From positions 154,442-218,441 of the forward strand of contig NZ_LMPJ01000001.1 in NCBI RefSeq assembly GCF_001424585.1: DNA of 64,000 nt. Direction: 5' to 3'. The DNA comes from Chryseobacterium sp. Leaf180. GTDB lineage: Bacteria > Bacteroidota > Bacteroidia > Flavobacteriales > Weeksellaceae. The notes beneath the pieces are model-generated. The model was not told where the DNA came from and did no database searches. It saw only the letters and a program-made list of their open reading frames with translations. The translations under genes were made by a program, and so were the position numbers. Positions 19,294-28,319 of the stretch are shown one piece after another (the stretch's first letter is position 1; every line of letters starts with the position of its first letter).

Positions 19294-20512
19294 CATTCAG
19301 GTGTACGAACACAGTTTTTTAGCGGTAGGTGAGTCGGGTTTTGAAAAAGGTCATTTTGTGGCACTTTCAAAACTGAATGACATCCATGGATTTCAGTATT
19401 TTGACCTCAAACATAATGGAGTGGTCTTTAAACAGTATGTCGGAGTGATTCAGGTAGAAGGACTTACAATTGAAATTCTGCCGAAGATTGATGTGCACGA
19501 GTCTGAGGACAGGAAAGGAATCTGGCAAATGGTGCTGATTGAAATGCTGAGGGTGACCCGAAAACTGCAGGTACAACAGGTCGGTCAGGCCAATGTTTCA
19601 CGGCAGTCGATCCATCTTTTAGATATTTATTTCGAATGGTTTCTGAATGAAGTGCAATTGTTGATTCATCAGGGATTAATAAAACAATATTACAAAGAAA
19701 CCGGAAACGTAAAAGCGTTGAAAGGAAAGCTGGAATTTGCCGGTCATATTCAGAAGAATCTGGTGCATAAAGAAAGATTTTACACCACGCATCAGGAGTA
19801 CGATAAAGACCATTTGCTTCACCAGATTTTAGGACAGGCTCTGGAAATTATAGCCACATTATCAAAAGGAAATTACCTCTTTAGCAGATGTAAAACGGTA
19901 CAGCTCAATTTTCCGGAAGTAAAAAAGATTAATGCGAATGAAAATGCTTTCACTAAAATTCCCAAATTAAGAAAAACGGCACCATACGAAACAGCACTGG
20001 CAATAGCTCGGTTGATCATCTTAAACTATGCGCCCAATATATCCAGCGGTTCGGAAAAAATGCTGGCTTTACTTTTTGATATGAACAGTTTATGGGAGCA
20101 GTGTGTATTGATCAGACTGCAGCAGGCAGCGGAGCAATTTAATGTAGAAGTGACCGGACAGGAAAAAAAGACTTTTTGGGAAACCAACAGCATCCGCCCG
20201 GATATAGTGATAAAACAGGACAGTAAAGTAAAACTGATTATCGATACCAAATGGAAGAATATCGACTATTCAGCACCTTCCACCCATGATCTTCGCCAGA
20301 TGTATGTCTATAACAGATATTGGAGCAGTTCGCACTCTCTACTTTTATATCCTGCCAAAGAAAGCGGCATTGCGAAAGATCAGTACAAAAATTTCGTAGC
20401 GATTGAAAATGAAGAAAACCATTGCTGTATGTTGGGAAAAGTTTCCGTGCTGAACGCTGACGATTTACTGAATGAAAACCTGGGATACGATATTTTAGAA
20501 TCTGTTTTATAA
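19286..20512 (+). CDS. mcrC: McrC nuclease subunit
   Basis: 408 residues. The N-terminal part has the McrC fold that stimulates McrB, including IEILPKID. The C-terminal PD-(D/E)xK endonuclease shows RPDIVI followed by LIIDTKWK, with the catalytic Asp and Lys at residues 320 and 322. It overlaps mcrB by eight bases. The final bases read TAATG, where its stop codon shares one base with the start of the next gene, indicating tight coupling of that downstream protein to McrBC. Confidence 0.92.
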   Translation: MRSIQVYEHSFLAVGESGFEKGHFVALSKLNDIHGFQYFDLKHNGVVFKQYVGVIQVEGLTIEILPKIDVHESEDRKGIWQMVLIEMLRVTRKLQVQQVGQANVSRQSIHLLDIYFEWFLNEVQLLIHQGLIKQYYKETGNVKALKGKLEFAGHIQKNLVHKERFYTTHQEYDKDHLLHQILGQALEIIATLSKGNYLFSRCKTVQLNFPEVKKINANENAFTKIPKLRKTAPYETALAIARLIILNYAPNISSGSEKMLALLFDMNSLWEQCVLIRLQQAAEQFNVEVTGQEKKTFWETNSIRPDIVIKQDSKVKLIIDTKWKNIDYSAPSTHDLRQMYVYNRYWSSSHSLLLYPAKESGIAKDQYKNFVAIENEENHCCMLGKVSVLNADDLLNENLGYDILESVL

Positions 20513-21117
20513 TGATCCACATCTACCACATCGCCCTACTTGAAGACAACCCACGACAGCTGGAAAAACTGGAATCTTATCTGGCAAAAATTCCTAATGT
20601 CGAAATTGTTTTAAAAAGTAAAAGTTCAGACCATTTTTTTGAACAGTTAAAGACCATACAGCTTGATATTCTGGTTGCTGATTTAGATTTGGGAAATGAC
20701 AGTATGACAGGGATGGAGGTTGCTCAGGAAATTAAAATTCCGGTATTTTTCGCGAGCGTCAATACTTCTGAATATGTGGAGGATATTGAAGATCTGAAAC
20801 GCGATGCCGAGATTTGCGTTGATCATATCACCAAGCCTTTCAGTGAGGAGCAGTTTGTAAAAAGTTTCAAACGGTTTCTTCAGGAAGTCGCTTTTTTCAG
20901 TCCGCCACAATATGTCTATCTGGATTTTGAGAAGACCAAAAAAAACCGTATTCGTATTGATGATATCGTTTACCTCTGTGCCAATAAAAACGAGTCTAAT
21001 AACAAGCAAATTCATTTCATCAACAGAAAGCCTTCCACACTTATTGACTTTTCGTTTACAAAAATGGAAGAGCATGGACTATTGAAATCTCAATTTGTCA
21101 CCATTCATAAATCTTAA
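20512..21117 (+). CDS. Response-regulator-like protein with truncated LytTR domain, coupled to McrBC
   Basis: 201 residues. The N-terminal receiver has the acidic ALLEDN pocket and LVADLDLGND with the likely phospho-acceptor Asp, and a later ITKPF with the conserved Lys. The C-terminal part resembles LytTR DNA-binding domains (RIRIDDIVYLCANKNES, ending SQFVTIHKS) but stops where the family normally continues some 40 residues further. Either the last strands are dispensable or the gene has lost its 3' end. No histidine kinase is nearby. A receiver protein translationally coupled to mcrC is unusual and suggests signalling input to the defence system, perhaps autoregulation. Confidence 0.75.
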   Translation: MIHIYHIALLEDNPRQLEKLESYLAKIPNVEIVLKSKSSDHFFEQLKTIQLDILVADLDLGNDSMTGMEVAQEIKIPVFFASVNTSEYVEDIEDLKRDAEICVDHITKPFSEEQFVKSFKRFLQEVAFFSPPQYVYLDFEKTKKNRIRIDDIVYLCANKNESNNKQIHFINRKPSTLIDFSFTKMEEHGLLKSQFVTIHKS

Positions 21118-21135
21118 TTCTATAAATAATTAATC

Positions 21136-21675
21136 ATGAATACTTATTATAACTTTTCCATGGAATCTTTTTTAGTTTTTGTCAAAAGCTTAAAAGAGAT
21201 GAAGCAAAAAAGAATCTTATTTATGATCGAGGCTTACCAAAACCTTTCCGAAAACTTTATTTATGATACAAATTTCGGCACTTATCCGGATTACCAAAAT
21301 ATAGGTTTTGACAAGCAGATACGAACTGAGTTTTATTTACATTACACGCGATTCGCTTTTTCCATTCAGAAAGATTTATTTAGTATACCAAATGACGAAT
21401 CTAAGATCTACTGGGAAAACTTGAAAATAAGTCTTCTTAAAAATTTAGGATTAGATAAGACCATTTTTGATTATGAATACAAAACATTTACAATTGGCTT
21501 GAAACTAAAAGGTTTACGTAACATATCAAAAAAAGATTTTTCGAAAATCAGTGGACTATCACAACGAAAAATAGATTTGATTGAAGAATACTGTTTTATG
21601 GCAAAATTAAATGATGTTAGAATTTATGTAGAAAGAGGACTGGGAATAAATTTTTCTCTGATTTTAAAAGAATGA
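21136..21675 (+). CDS. Hypothetical protein, last gene of the McrBC cluster
   Basis: 179 residues, no signal peptide or membrane segment, Lys- and Tyr-rich. I do not recognise a family. The C-terminal third (LKLKGLRNISKKDFSKISGL, then RKIDLIEEYCFMAKLN) looks like a helix-turn-helix or small helical domain, which is only a guess. It starts 18 bases after the truncated response regulator and is followed by a 204-base gap, so it probably ends the defence transcription unit and could be an accessory regulator. Confidence 0.6.
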   Translation: MNTYYNFSMESFLVFVKSLKEMKQKRILFMIEAYQNLSENFIYDTNFGTYPDYQNIGFDKQIRTEFYLHYTRFAFSIQKDLFSIPNDESKIYWENLKISLLKNLGLDKTIFDYEYKTFTIGLKLKGLRNISKKDFSKISGLSQRKIDLIEEYCFMAKLNDVRIYVERGLGINFSLILKE

Positions 21676-21879
21676 ATTTTTACAATTAATTAAAAATTTG
21701 TTTTGACATCTATTAGATTTGTAGTAAAGCTCCATAGATAAACCTTACCGCTTACACTTATATCGTAAAAATATTTTTCTGCTTAAAGCACTTCACGCTC
21801 AGGTTTTTTGTTTTAAATAAAACGGTCATTGGTAAAGCTTAAAACATTCAATTCGCTACCTTGCAGACTTTACTACACT

Positions 21880-22155
21880 ATGGCCACCAAATACTACCTC
21901 ATCCTCATCACCGTCATCACCTTCCTCGCGTTCGGGTGGGACAAACGGCTGGCAAAAAACGGAAAACCGCGTCTCGCCGAAAGTGTCCTGCTCATCCTGA
22001 CGTTTCTTGGCGGTACTTTTGGGGCCCTCTTTGGGATGACGTTTTTTAAACACAAATACGCAAAGAAAACTTTTATTCTCAAACTGGTGCTCGTCATCGC
22101 GGCCCAACTGGCACTGGTCTTTATTCTCAAAGAACATCTCACAGAGCCCCGCTGA
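21880..22155 (+). CDS. DUF1294 membrane protein
   Basis: 91 residues. Three hydrophobic segments (about 5-17, 34-54 and 66-83) and the family signature FGWDKRLA plus GGTFGALFGMTFFKHK. I start at ATG 21880; the in-frame start at 21829 adds residues not found in the family. DUF1294 proteins are small inner-membrane proteins of unknown function. The upstream 204 bases hold no gene and I see no clear regulatory site in them. Confidence 0.85.
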   Translation: MATKYYLILITVITFLAFGWDKRLAKNGKPRLAESVLLILTFLGGTFGALFGMTFFKHKYAKKTFILKLVLVIAAQLALVFILKEHLTEPR

Positions 22156-22213
22156 GGAAAAAAGGTATTCTTTTTTCTGTTGAAACATCCGTTCATAACA
22201 AAACGTTTTTATA

Positions 22214-22909
22214 ATGAAGCACACCCATCCTGTCTCCGGAATATACGACGGTTTGTTTGAAAAGTCCATCCCTGCGATTGAGGAGGGAAAAGTGGAGGTG
22301 GATCCGATGATTGACGGCATAAACGATACGCGGCGCGGCATTACCTTGCTGACAAGACTTTCACAGCCGGTGATTGAAAACATTGAACGGTTTCAGAATG
22401 AATTGAGACAGATAGATCAGCATCAGTATGAGCAGCCGTCTGCCGATCTGCACCTTACCATCCTGTCACTGATTTCCTGTTATGCCGGATTCAGTCTGAA
22501 TGATATTCACGTACAGGACTATATGGAGATCATCGCAGAAAGTGTACTGAATATCCGTCCATTCAGTATTCGGTTCAGAGGCATTACGGCTTCAAAAGAT
22601 GCCGTGATGATTCAGGGATTTCCGCAGGATGACAGCCTTGAAATAATCAGGGAACGGCTCAGAACAAATCTAAAAAAAACGTCCTTGCAGCAGTCCGTCG
22701 ATTCACGCTACAAAATAACTACGGCTCACATTACCGCGGTCCGTTTCCGCAAAGAACTGAACGTACCCTCCGGATATGCGGCAGCACTGCAGCGCTTCCG
22801 GAACTTTGATTTTGGAGAAATCACGGTATCCTCACTGGATCTGGTGTTCAACGATTGGTATCAGAAAAAAGACATCGTCAGAACCCTTCATCGTTTCGCT
22901 TTAAAGTAA
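22214..22909 (+). CDS. 2H phosphoesterase, 2'-5' RNA ligase family
   Basis: 231 residues with the two signature motifs of the 2H superfamily: DLHLTI (HxT, around residue 80) and AHITAV (HxT, around 172). These proteins hydrolyse or form 2'-5' or cyclic phosphodiester bonds in RNA or nucleotides. Cytosolic, no signal peptide. Monocistronic by spacing; its 3' side is the AT-rich repeat shared with the convergent Fur-family gene. Confidence 0.85.
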   Translation: MKHTHPVSGIYDGLFEKSIPAIEEGKVEVDPMIDGINDTRRGITLLTRLSQPVIENIERFQNELRQIDQHQYEQPSADLHLTILSLISCYAGFSLNDIHVQDYMEIIAESVLNIRPFSIRFRGITASKDAVMIQGFPQDDSLEIIRERLRTNLKKTSLQQSVDSRYKITTAHITAVRFRKELNVPSGYAAALQRFRNFDFGEITVSSLDLVFNDWYQKKDIVRTLHRFALK

Positions 22910-22964
22910 TAACTCCTCATAATTAATAATTCATAATTCACAGTTCACAACTCATATTTCAAAA

Positions 22965-23110
22965 CCCTCCACGCATTGCTTTACGTACTCATTACACATA
23001 ATTAATAATTAATAATTAATAATTCATCACCCTCCACGCATTGCTTTACGTACGCATTACTCATAATTAATAATTAATAATTAATAATTAATAATTAATA
23101 ATTCATCACT
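22965..23110. repeat. 65-base direct repeat with embedded AATTAAT heptamers
   Basis: The block CCCTCCACGCATTGCTTTAC recurs at 22965 and 23030, exactly 65 bases apart, each followed by an A/T tract of repeated AATTAAT. The second tract is longer (about five heptamers, 23064-23102). It sits between two convergent genes, where it can expand or contract without harm. It may also act as a low-melting transcription end. Confidence 0.85.
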
Positions 23111-23133
23111 CCCTTACAGCCTACCTCCTTCTT

Positions 23134-23526
23134 CTACCGCCTGTCCGAACATTCCCTGCAAATGCCTGAAAGCGTAAACTGCATCTCACGGACGGTGTAA
23201 TCTTTCGGAAGTTGGTACGTCGGTTTTACCTCTTCAAGACACGTCACCAAATGGCACTGTTCACAGCTGAAATGGATGTGATCGTGGCTGTGCGCGTCGC
23301 TGCATGAATGACAGACAGCATATCTGACAGCACCGTCGGCAGTCATAACCTTATGAACCAGACCTTCCCCGGTCAGGCGGTCAAGAATCCGGTAGACGGT
23401 TACGCGATCGCAGCTTTCGGTCATCCGGTCTTTAAGTTCGGCAGGCGATAAGGCGGTTTTTGATTCCGTTAAAAGCTGTTCGATCTCACTCCGGGCAGCG
23501 GTATTTCGGGTATTTTTCGTCTTCAT
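23134..23526 (-). CDS. Fur-family metal-dependent repressor
   Basis: 130 residues from the ATG at 23526; an upstream in-frame start at 23562 would run through the operator. The winged-helix half has LSPAELKDRM and CDRVTVYRILDRL. The C-terminal half has the metal-site cluster SDAHSHDHIHF and the structural zinc pairs CEQC and CREC. It could be a zinc (Zur) or peroxide/iron sensor; the His-rich cluster and FAD-reductase neighbour do not decide this. It is divergent from the oxidoreductase at 23608, with two matching palindromes between them. Confidence 0.88.
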   Translation of the reverse strand: MKTKNTRNTAARSEIEQLLTESKTALSPAELKDRMTESCDRVTVYRILDRLTGEGLVHKVMTADGAVRYAVCHSCSDAHSHDHIHFSCEQCHLVTCLEEVKPTYQLPKDYTVREMQFTLSGICRECSDRR

Positions 23527-23540
23527 TTTTAATCTGTTAA

Positions 23541-23555
23541 TGCAACGGTGTTGCA
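23541..23555. promoter_or_regulatory. Operator palindrome 1 for the Fur-family protein
   Basis: TGCAACGGTGTTGCA is a perfect 6-3-6 inverted repeat. It covers the TTG that would be the -33 element of the rightward promoter and lies 15 bases upstream of the repressor start codon. Confidence 0.75.
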
Positions 23556-23559
23556 GATA

Positions 23560-23580
23560 CAAAGATAATGATTACTTTTG
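23560..23580. promoter_or_regulatory. Divergent promoter pair between regulator and oxidoreductase
   Basis: Rightward: TTG at 23551-23553, 19 bases, then TACTTTTG at 23573-23580, matching TAnnTTTG. Leftward: TATCTTTG read on the minus strand at 23560-23567. The two -7 boxes lie between the two operator palindromes, so a bound repressor would block both genes. Confidence 0.65.
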
Positions 23581-23593
23581 CAACCATGTTGCA
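23579..23593. promoter_or_regulatory. Operator palindrome 2 for the Fur-family protein
   Basis: TGCAACCATGTTGCA is a perfect 6-3-6 inverted repeat with the same arms as the palindrome at 23541. It overlaps the end of the rightward -7 box and lies just before the oxidoreductase start. Confidence 0.75.
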
Positions 23594-23607
23594 TTAATAA
23601 ATATATT

Positions 23608-24516
23608 ATGAAAAGTCAGTTTGAAGTCATCATTATCGGCGGCAGTTATGCCGGACTTTCCGCGGCCATGTCTCTGGGACGTGCAATGCGCAATGTTCTG
23701 GTCATCGACAGCGGCTTGCCGTGTAACCGTCAGACCCCGCAATCACACAACGTCATCACACTGGATGGTGAAAAGCCGGCGGATATCGCTGCGAAAGCCC
23801 GCGATCAGGTGTTGCAGTATCCGACGGTGCAGTTAATTAACGATGTAGCGGTCAACGGAAGAAAAACCGACCGTGGTTTTGAGATCGGAACCCGGAGCGG
23901 AAAGGTCTATATGGCAGAAAAGCTGATTTTTGCGGCAGGCGTAAAAGATCTGATGCCTGATATTCCGGGATTTGCCGAATGCTGGGGCATCAGCGTAATT
24001 CACTGTCCGTACTGTCACGGCTATGAAGTGAGAAATACCAAAACAGGCATTCTCGGCAATGGCGATGCGGCTTTTCATTACGCCCAGCTGATCCGCAACT
24101 GGTCTGAGGACTTAACAATATTTACCAACGGAACATCAGCGTTCACCGCGGCGCAGGCAGAGATCCTGAGCAGGCATTCCATTCCCGTTATAGAAAAGGA
24201 AATTCAGAAGATCAGTCATCATGAAGGGATGCTTCACGAATTGGTTTTTAGCGACGGATCGGTGGAGGAGCTGAAAGCGATGTATTCAAGACCACCTTCC
24301 GAACAGCACTGTACAGTTCCGGAGATGCTGGGATGTGAAATGACGGAGCACGGACTGATTGCCGTGGATGCATTTCAGAAAACTACCTTGCAAAACGTGA
24401 TGGCCTGTGGCGACTGCGCGACGCCTTTCCGTTCGGTAGCCGCCGCCATTTATTCCGGAAACCTTGCCGGCGCAATGCTCAACAACCGCATGACGGAAGA
24501 GGCATTTGCCAGGTAA
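23608..24516 (+). CDS. Thioredoxin-reductase-like FAD/NAD(P) oxidoreductase
   Basis: 302 residues from ATG 23608; the earlier in-frame start at 23578 lies inside the operator. FAD-binding GGSYAGLSAA near residue 11, redox-active pair in HCPYCHGYE near 132, NAD(P)-binding region GILGNGDAAFHYA, and ACGDCATPF near the C terminus. It resembles the short thioredoxin-reductase relatives common in Bacteroidetes and reduces a small protein or disulfide substrate not identified here. Controlled, by inference, by the divergent Fur-family repressor. Confidence 0.88.
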   Translation: MKSQFEVIIIGGSYAGLSAAMSLGRAMRNVLVIDSGLPCNRQTPQSHNVITLDGEKPADIAAKARDQVLQYPTVQLINDVAVNGRKTDRGFEIGTRSGKVYMAEKLIFAAGVKDLMPDIPGFAECWGISVIHCPYCHGYEVRNTKTGILGNGDAAFHYAQLIRNWSEDLTIFTNGTSAFTAAQAEILSRHSIPVIEKEIQKISHHEGMLHELVFSDGSVEELKAMYSRPPSEQHCTVPEMLGCEMTEHGLIAVDAFQKTTLQNVMACGDCATPFRSVAAAIYSGNLAGAMLNNRMTEEAFAR

Positions 24517-24544
24517 GGTTTTGCTGGAGTACAGTAAGGTTAGA

Positions 24545-25561
24545 TCATTTAACAAAAAAGAGTCCGAGCACCGAGAGCAGGTACAGAATCAGTACCACCC
24601 ACGAATCTCTTCCAAGACCTTTTTTGCGGTCGGGCAGCTTCAGCACCATTCCGGTCAGATAAACCAGGGTAATCATCATCGCGACCACCGTTAGGTACAC
24701 ATCGGTCTTGGCCGCGTTGGGCAGGAGGGCATCACTGCTGATTACCGTGGCAACCAGGAACAGGACGGGTAAAAATGAATTGCCACCGAATATATCGCTG
24801 ATAATAGGCTGATAGGTTTTGGCCTTTACAAATGCCAGTCCGCCCGAGATCTCCGGCAGCGAGGTGACCACTGCCAGTACGGTAGCCCCGAAGATAATAC
24901 CGTTGATCTTAAAATGAGAGGCAATAGCGTCACTGGTGACTTCCAGCAGCACCCCGAATACCAGGATAATCAGCGAAATGCCGGTGAGCCAGATAATGGC
25001 CGATCTTTTTGTATACGGTGATTTCTGATCTTTCTCGGATTCCGACGGTTCATCCTTTGTTTTGCTCTGCTGGATTTTTTTGAGGATCACAATGCTGGCA
25101 ATCCACGAAAAAACAATCATCAGTTCAGGAACGGTACTCCGGAAAAAGATTTGGGTTTCTTTCATCTGCTTCCCGAGAATGACCAGGGCAAGGATAAACA
25201 CGAGGAAGAGCCCCTGTATCAGGCTCGATTTGTTGCTCACAAGGGTGCTGAGTGGCTTTTTTTCTTTCCGCGAAGCAAAATCAAACAGCACCAGCAGTAC
25301 CGACTGGATAACGATGCCTCCGAGAATGTTCCCTATGGCAAGCGCGGTATCGCCTTTCAGCGCGCCGTTCACGGTAATGGCAATTTCCGGAAGGTTCGTA
25401 ACGACGGACAGGATGAGGGTGCCGCCAAATGAACTGCCGAGCTGAAAAGTTTCGTCGATAAAATTGACGACCTTCGAGAGTCGGTTGCTTGAAATCCACA
25501 GCAGGCCTGCAGAGACGATAAAGATCCAGATGCTGTACTGAAAGCCGATGGTGAAATTCAT
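24545..25561 (-). CDS. Ca2+/cation antiporter (CaCA family)
   Basis: 338 residues with about ten to eleven hydrophobic segments in two homologous halves. The alpha repeats contain SVVTNLPEIAITVNGA (about 54-70) and AVVTSLPEISGG (about 230-241), the conserved (S/T)-x-PE ion-binding motif. A charged cytosolic loop lies between (about 165-185). It exchanges calcium or a similar cation against Na+ or H+ across the inner membrane. Convergent with the oxidoreductase; no terminator is obvious in the 28-base gap. Confidence 0.88.
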   Translation of the reverse strand: MNFTIGFQYSIWIFIVSAGLLWISSNRLSKVVNFIDETFQLGSSFGGTLILSVVTNLPEIAITVNGALKGDTALAIGNILGGIVIQSVLLVLFDFASRKEKKPLSTLVSNKSSLIQGLFLVFILALVILGKQMKETQIFFRSTVPELMIVFSWIASIVILKKIQQSKTKDEPSESEKDQKSPYTKRSAIIWLTGISLIILVFGVLLEVTSDAIASHFKINGIIFGATVLAVVTSLPEISGGLAFVKAKTYQPIISDIFGGNSFLPVLFLVATVISSDALLPNAAKTDVYLTVVAMMITLVYLTGMVLKLPDRKKGLGRDSWVVLILYLLSVLGLFFVK

Positions 25562-25841
25562 TGAATTAGGTATAATTGGTCAACTTAAATAGGCATATAA
25601 CGTCAGCTGGTCCGTTGTGACGTGTTTGCCTGTTTTGTTCAGCAAATAAAGACATTTTGCAGACAATAATGCATGGGTGGTATAAAATTGTGAATCATTT
25701 TAAATGAATATCAGCGACTTGACTTGCGGACTATGAGGTATATTGTGCTTAAATCGTTTTAATTGGAAATATTTAAAGTGTTTTGTTATTAAAACGGTAA
25801 TAAATTTCTATATTTAACCGAAATTTAAAACCAATTCTTTT
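25562..25841. other. 280-base intergenic region between divergent genes
   Basis: Low-GC spacer between the antiporter (leftward) and the T9SS protein (rightward). It presumably holds both promoters. TATATTTA at about 25810 is a one-mismatch -7 candidate for the rightward gene. I see no gene, palindrome or repeat. Confidence 0.4.
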
Positions 25842-28295
25842 ATGAAAACAAAATTACTTTTGGCAGGCATGCTGTGCAGCATGATGTCGGGTTTGTCTGT
25901 TGCTCAGTATTACCAGTCCGTTCCATTGACGGCGGCCGGTTTTACTGACGACGTAATTGCCAATGGAGCCGGTCTGGCATCGGTCACCACCACCAGCAGT
26001 ATCGACGATACGGGCAATGGAGCAAACTTTGCGTATTATTCCAAAGATTTTCAGGCTACGCCGGCGCCTGCGTATGGTCTTGCAGTGAACGGATATTATA
26101 ACTCAGCAGTGACGTCCACGCCGTGGTTACCGGTACAGCTGCAGTCGTACTCAGCCAATAACAGTTTAAGAATGGTGGCAGCAGGATCAACCGGAACGCT
26201 GACGTTTGCGACTCCAACTGCGGCAACCAAAGTCTATGTGATCGGAACCAGCGGAAGCGGAAGTTCATCACTCAACGCGACGGTGAATTTTTCAGACGGT
26301 ACAACACAGACTGCATCGGTGACACTAAGTGACTGGTATAGTAATAATGAATTTGTGGTTCAGGGAGTAGGAAGAGTGGGAAGAGCGACCAACGCAACTG
26401 AAGGTACTGCAACCAACCCAAAAATTTATCAGAGTCTGATTACCATTACTGCCGCCAACCAGAGCAAGACCATCACCAGCATCAGCTTTGCCAAGCCTGC
26501 AGTGGAAGGTTTTGCAAATATTTTCGGTATTTCTGTAGATAAATACAGCCCATGTATGGCCGGAACTTCGGTTACGGCTCCTGCGGCATCTCTGGGTACA
26601 ACCTCTGCAGTGGTCAACTGGACGGCGCCTTCTACAGCGCCTACGTCGTATGATGTGTATTATACAACTTCACCGGTAGTACCTTTTGATTCGGCTCCGG
26701 CAACGGTTTCAGGCATCTCTGCCACAACGGTAACGTTAACGAATCTGAACTCAAACACAGTTTATTATCTGTGGACACGTGGATCTTGTGGAACCACAAA
26801 AGGGACATGGTCTTACGGAACATCTTTCAGAACGCTTTGTTCTGCATTTACAGTTCCGTATTCGGAAAATTTTGATACGACAGCTACAGGCTCAACGACC
26901 GCAACCAATGCACCAAGCTGCTGGAATTATCTGGAAACTTCAGGTTTCCCGGGTTCAGGATATGTTTCTGCATCCAATGCGAACAGTGCTCCAAATTCAT
27001 ACATCCTTGCGAACAGCTCAGCAACGACTGGCAACGGAATGTTGGTAGGACCGACAACAACGGCGCTTTCAAGTGGTCTGAACAGAGTGAAATTCTATGC
27101 AAAAGGCAGTGCAGCCAATTATACGCTGGAAGTCGGAACGGTTTCGAACGCCGCTGATGCCAGTACATTTACTGCGATTGGAAGCCCGATCTCTCTCACG
27201 ACGACGCATTCTTTATATACCGTAAATATTCCTGCGGGGACCAATCTTAATCTGGCTTTCAGACATGGATTAGGAGGTACATCTCGTACGATTTACATTG
27301 ATGATGTGACAGTGGAAGCGATTCCTGCTTGTGTGGAACCTACAGGTTTGGCTTCATCAAACGTTACCGCAAATTCAGCAACCGTATCCTGGGCACTGCA
27401 GACACCGACTCCGGTATCTTATGAGCATTATTTGTCAACAGCGAATACCGCTCCGACAGCAACCACCAACCCTACAAGTAGCGACACACCAAACGGAACC
27501 AATCTTACCAATTTGCTGAATGGTACAACCTACTATTTCTGGGTACGTTCTTCTTGTTCGAACGGATCAAAAAGTACATGGACAGGTCCGGTATCATTTA
27601 CAACCATTACACCGGCACCGGTAAATGACGTGTGTTCAGGAGCAGTGACTTTGACGGTAGGAAGCAGTTTTGCACAGAATGAAATCACAGCAAGTAACTC
27701 TGGAGCAACAACGGATACTACTTCTTCGACATGTGCAGCCTCAAGTTCTGTCAATAACATCTGGTTTAAAGTAGTGGTTCCTGCTTCAGGAAGCGTTACT
27801 GTTGAGACGGGTGCAGCTACAGGTTCGCCGTTTACAGACTCAGTTTTGACGGTATTCAGCGGATCTTGCGGAATACTGACACAGGTAAGCTGTAATGATG
27901 ACATTACTTCAGGATCAAATATTTTCTCAAGAGTAGCCGTTACAGGCAGAACACCTGGTGAGACATTATACGTAAGCGTTGCAAGATATAGTAATGTAGG
28001 AAGTGACGGACCAATAAAAGTGTCTGCATATAATGCAAATTTAGCAACGACGGAGACTTCAGCGGCTAAAAAAGAAGTATCGGTGTATCCAAATCCTTTC
28101 TCTGATGTACTGAATATTTCAGATGTTAAAGATCTGACAGCGGTAGCGGTATATGACATGAACGGAAGACTGGTAAAAACCATTGCCAAGCCTGAGGCAC
28201 AGCTTCATTTGGGTGAACTGAATACAGGTTTGTACATGATTACCCTGAAATACAAAGACGGATTTACAAAAACCATTAAAGCGGTTAAAAAATAG
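25842..28295 (+). CDS. T9SS-secreted fibronectin type III protein
   Basis: 817 residues. Signal peptide 1-21. Residues about 22-235 form a Ser/Thr/Gly-rich beta domain, possibly sugar-binding. Fibronectin III repeats lie at about 240-335 and 495-590, separated by a jelly-roll or MAM-like segment (PYSENFDT, ending IYIDDVTVE). A PPC-like beta domain follows (about 595-735). The C terminus (VYPNPFSDVLNI, YDMNGRLVKTI, GLYMITLKYKDG) is a type A sorting signal for the type IX secretion system, so the protein is exported to the surface or medium. Adhesion or polymer binding is likely; no catalytic motif is visible. Confidence 0.88.
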   Translation: MKTKLLLAGMLCSMMSGLSVAQYYQSVPLTAAGFTDDVIANGAGLASVTTTSSIDDTGNGANFAYYSKDFQATPAPAYGLAVNGYYNSAVTSTPWLPVQLQSYSANNSLRMVAAGSTGTLTFATPTAATKVYVIGTSGSGSSSLNATVNFSDGTTQTASVTLSDWYSNNEFVVQGVGRVGRATNATEGTATNPKIYQSLITITAANQSKTITSISFAKPAVEGFANIFGISVDKYSPCMAGTSVTAPAASLGTTSAVVNWTAPSTAPTSYDVYYTTSPVVPFDSAPATVSGISATTVTLTNLNSNTVYYLWTRGSCGTTKGTWSYGTSFRTLCSAFTVPYSENFDTTATGSTTATNAPSCWNYLETSGFPGSGYVSASNANSAPNSYILANSSATTGNGMLVGPTTTALSSGLNRVKFYAKGSAANYTLEVGTVSNAADASTFTAIGSPISLTTTHSLYTVNIPAGTNLNLAFRHGLGGTSRTIYIDDVTVEAIPACVEPTGLASSNVTANSATVSWALQTPTPVSYEHYLSTANTAPTATTNPTSSDTPNGTNLTNLLNGTTYYFWVRSSCSNGSKSTWTGPVSFTTITPAPVNDVCSGAVTLTVGSSFAQNEITASNSGATTDTTSSTCAASSSVNNIWFKVVVPASGSVTVETGAATGSPFTDSVLTVFSGSCGILTQVSCNDDITSGSNIFSRVAVTGRTPGETLYVSVARYSNVGSDGPIKVSAYNANLATTETSAAKKEVSVYPNPFSDVLNISDVKDLTAVAVYDMNGRLVKTIAKPEAQLHLGELNTGLYMITLKYKDGFTKTIKAVKK

Positions 28296-28319
28296 AAATC
28301 CTTGATTTGAATATCTAAA

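Noticed and set aside
20512..21117. Complete LytTR two-component regulator
   Set aside because: The DNA-binding half ends early and no partner kinase is near, so a full two-component system is not claimed.
26056..27168. Several antisense open frames in the T9SS gene
   Set aside because: They are shadows of a low-complexity Ser/Thr/Ala-rich coding sequence and have no recognisable domains.
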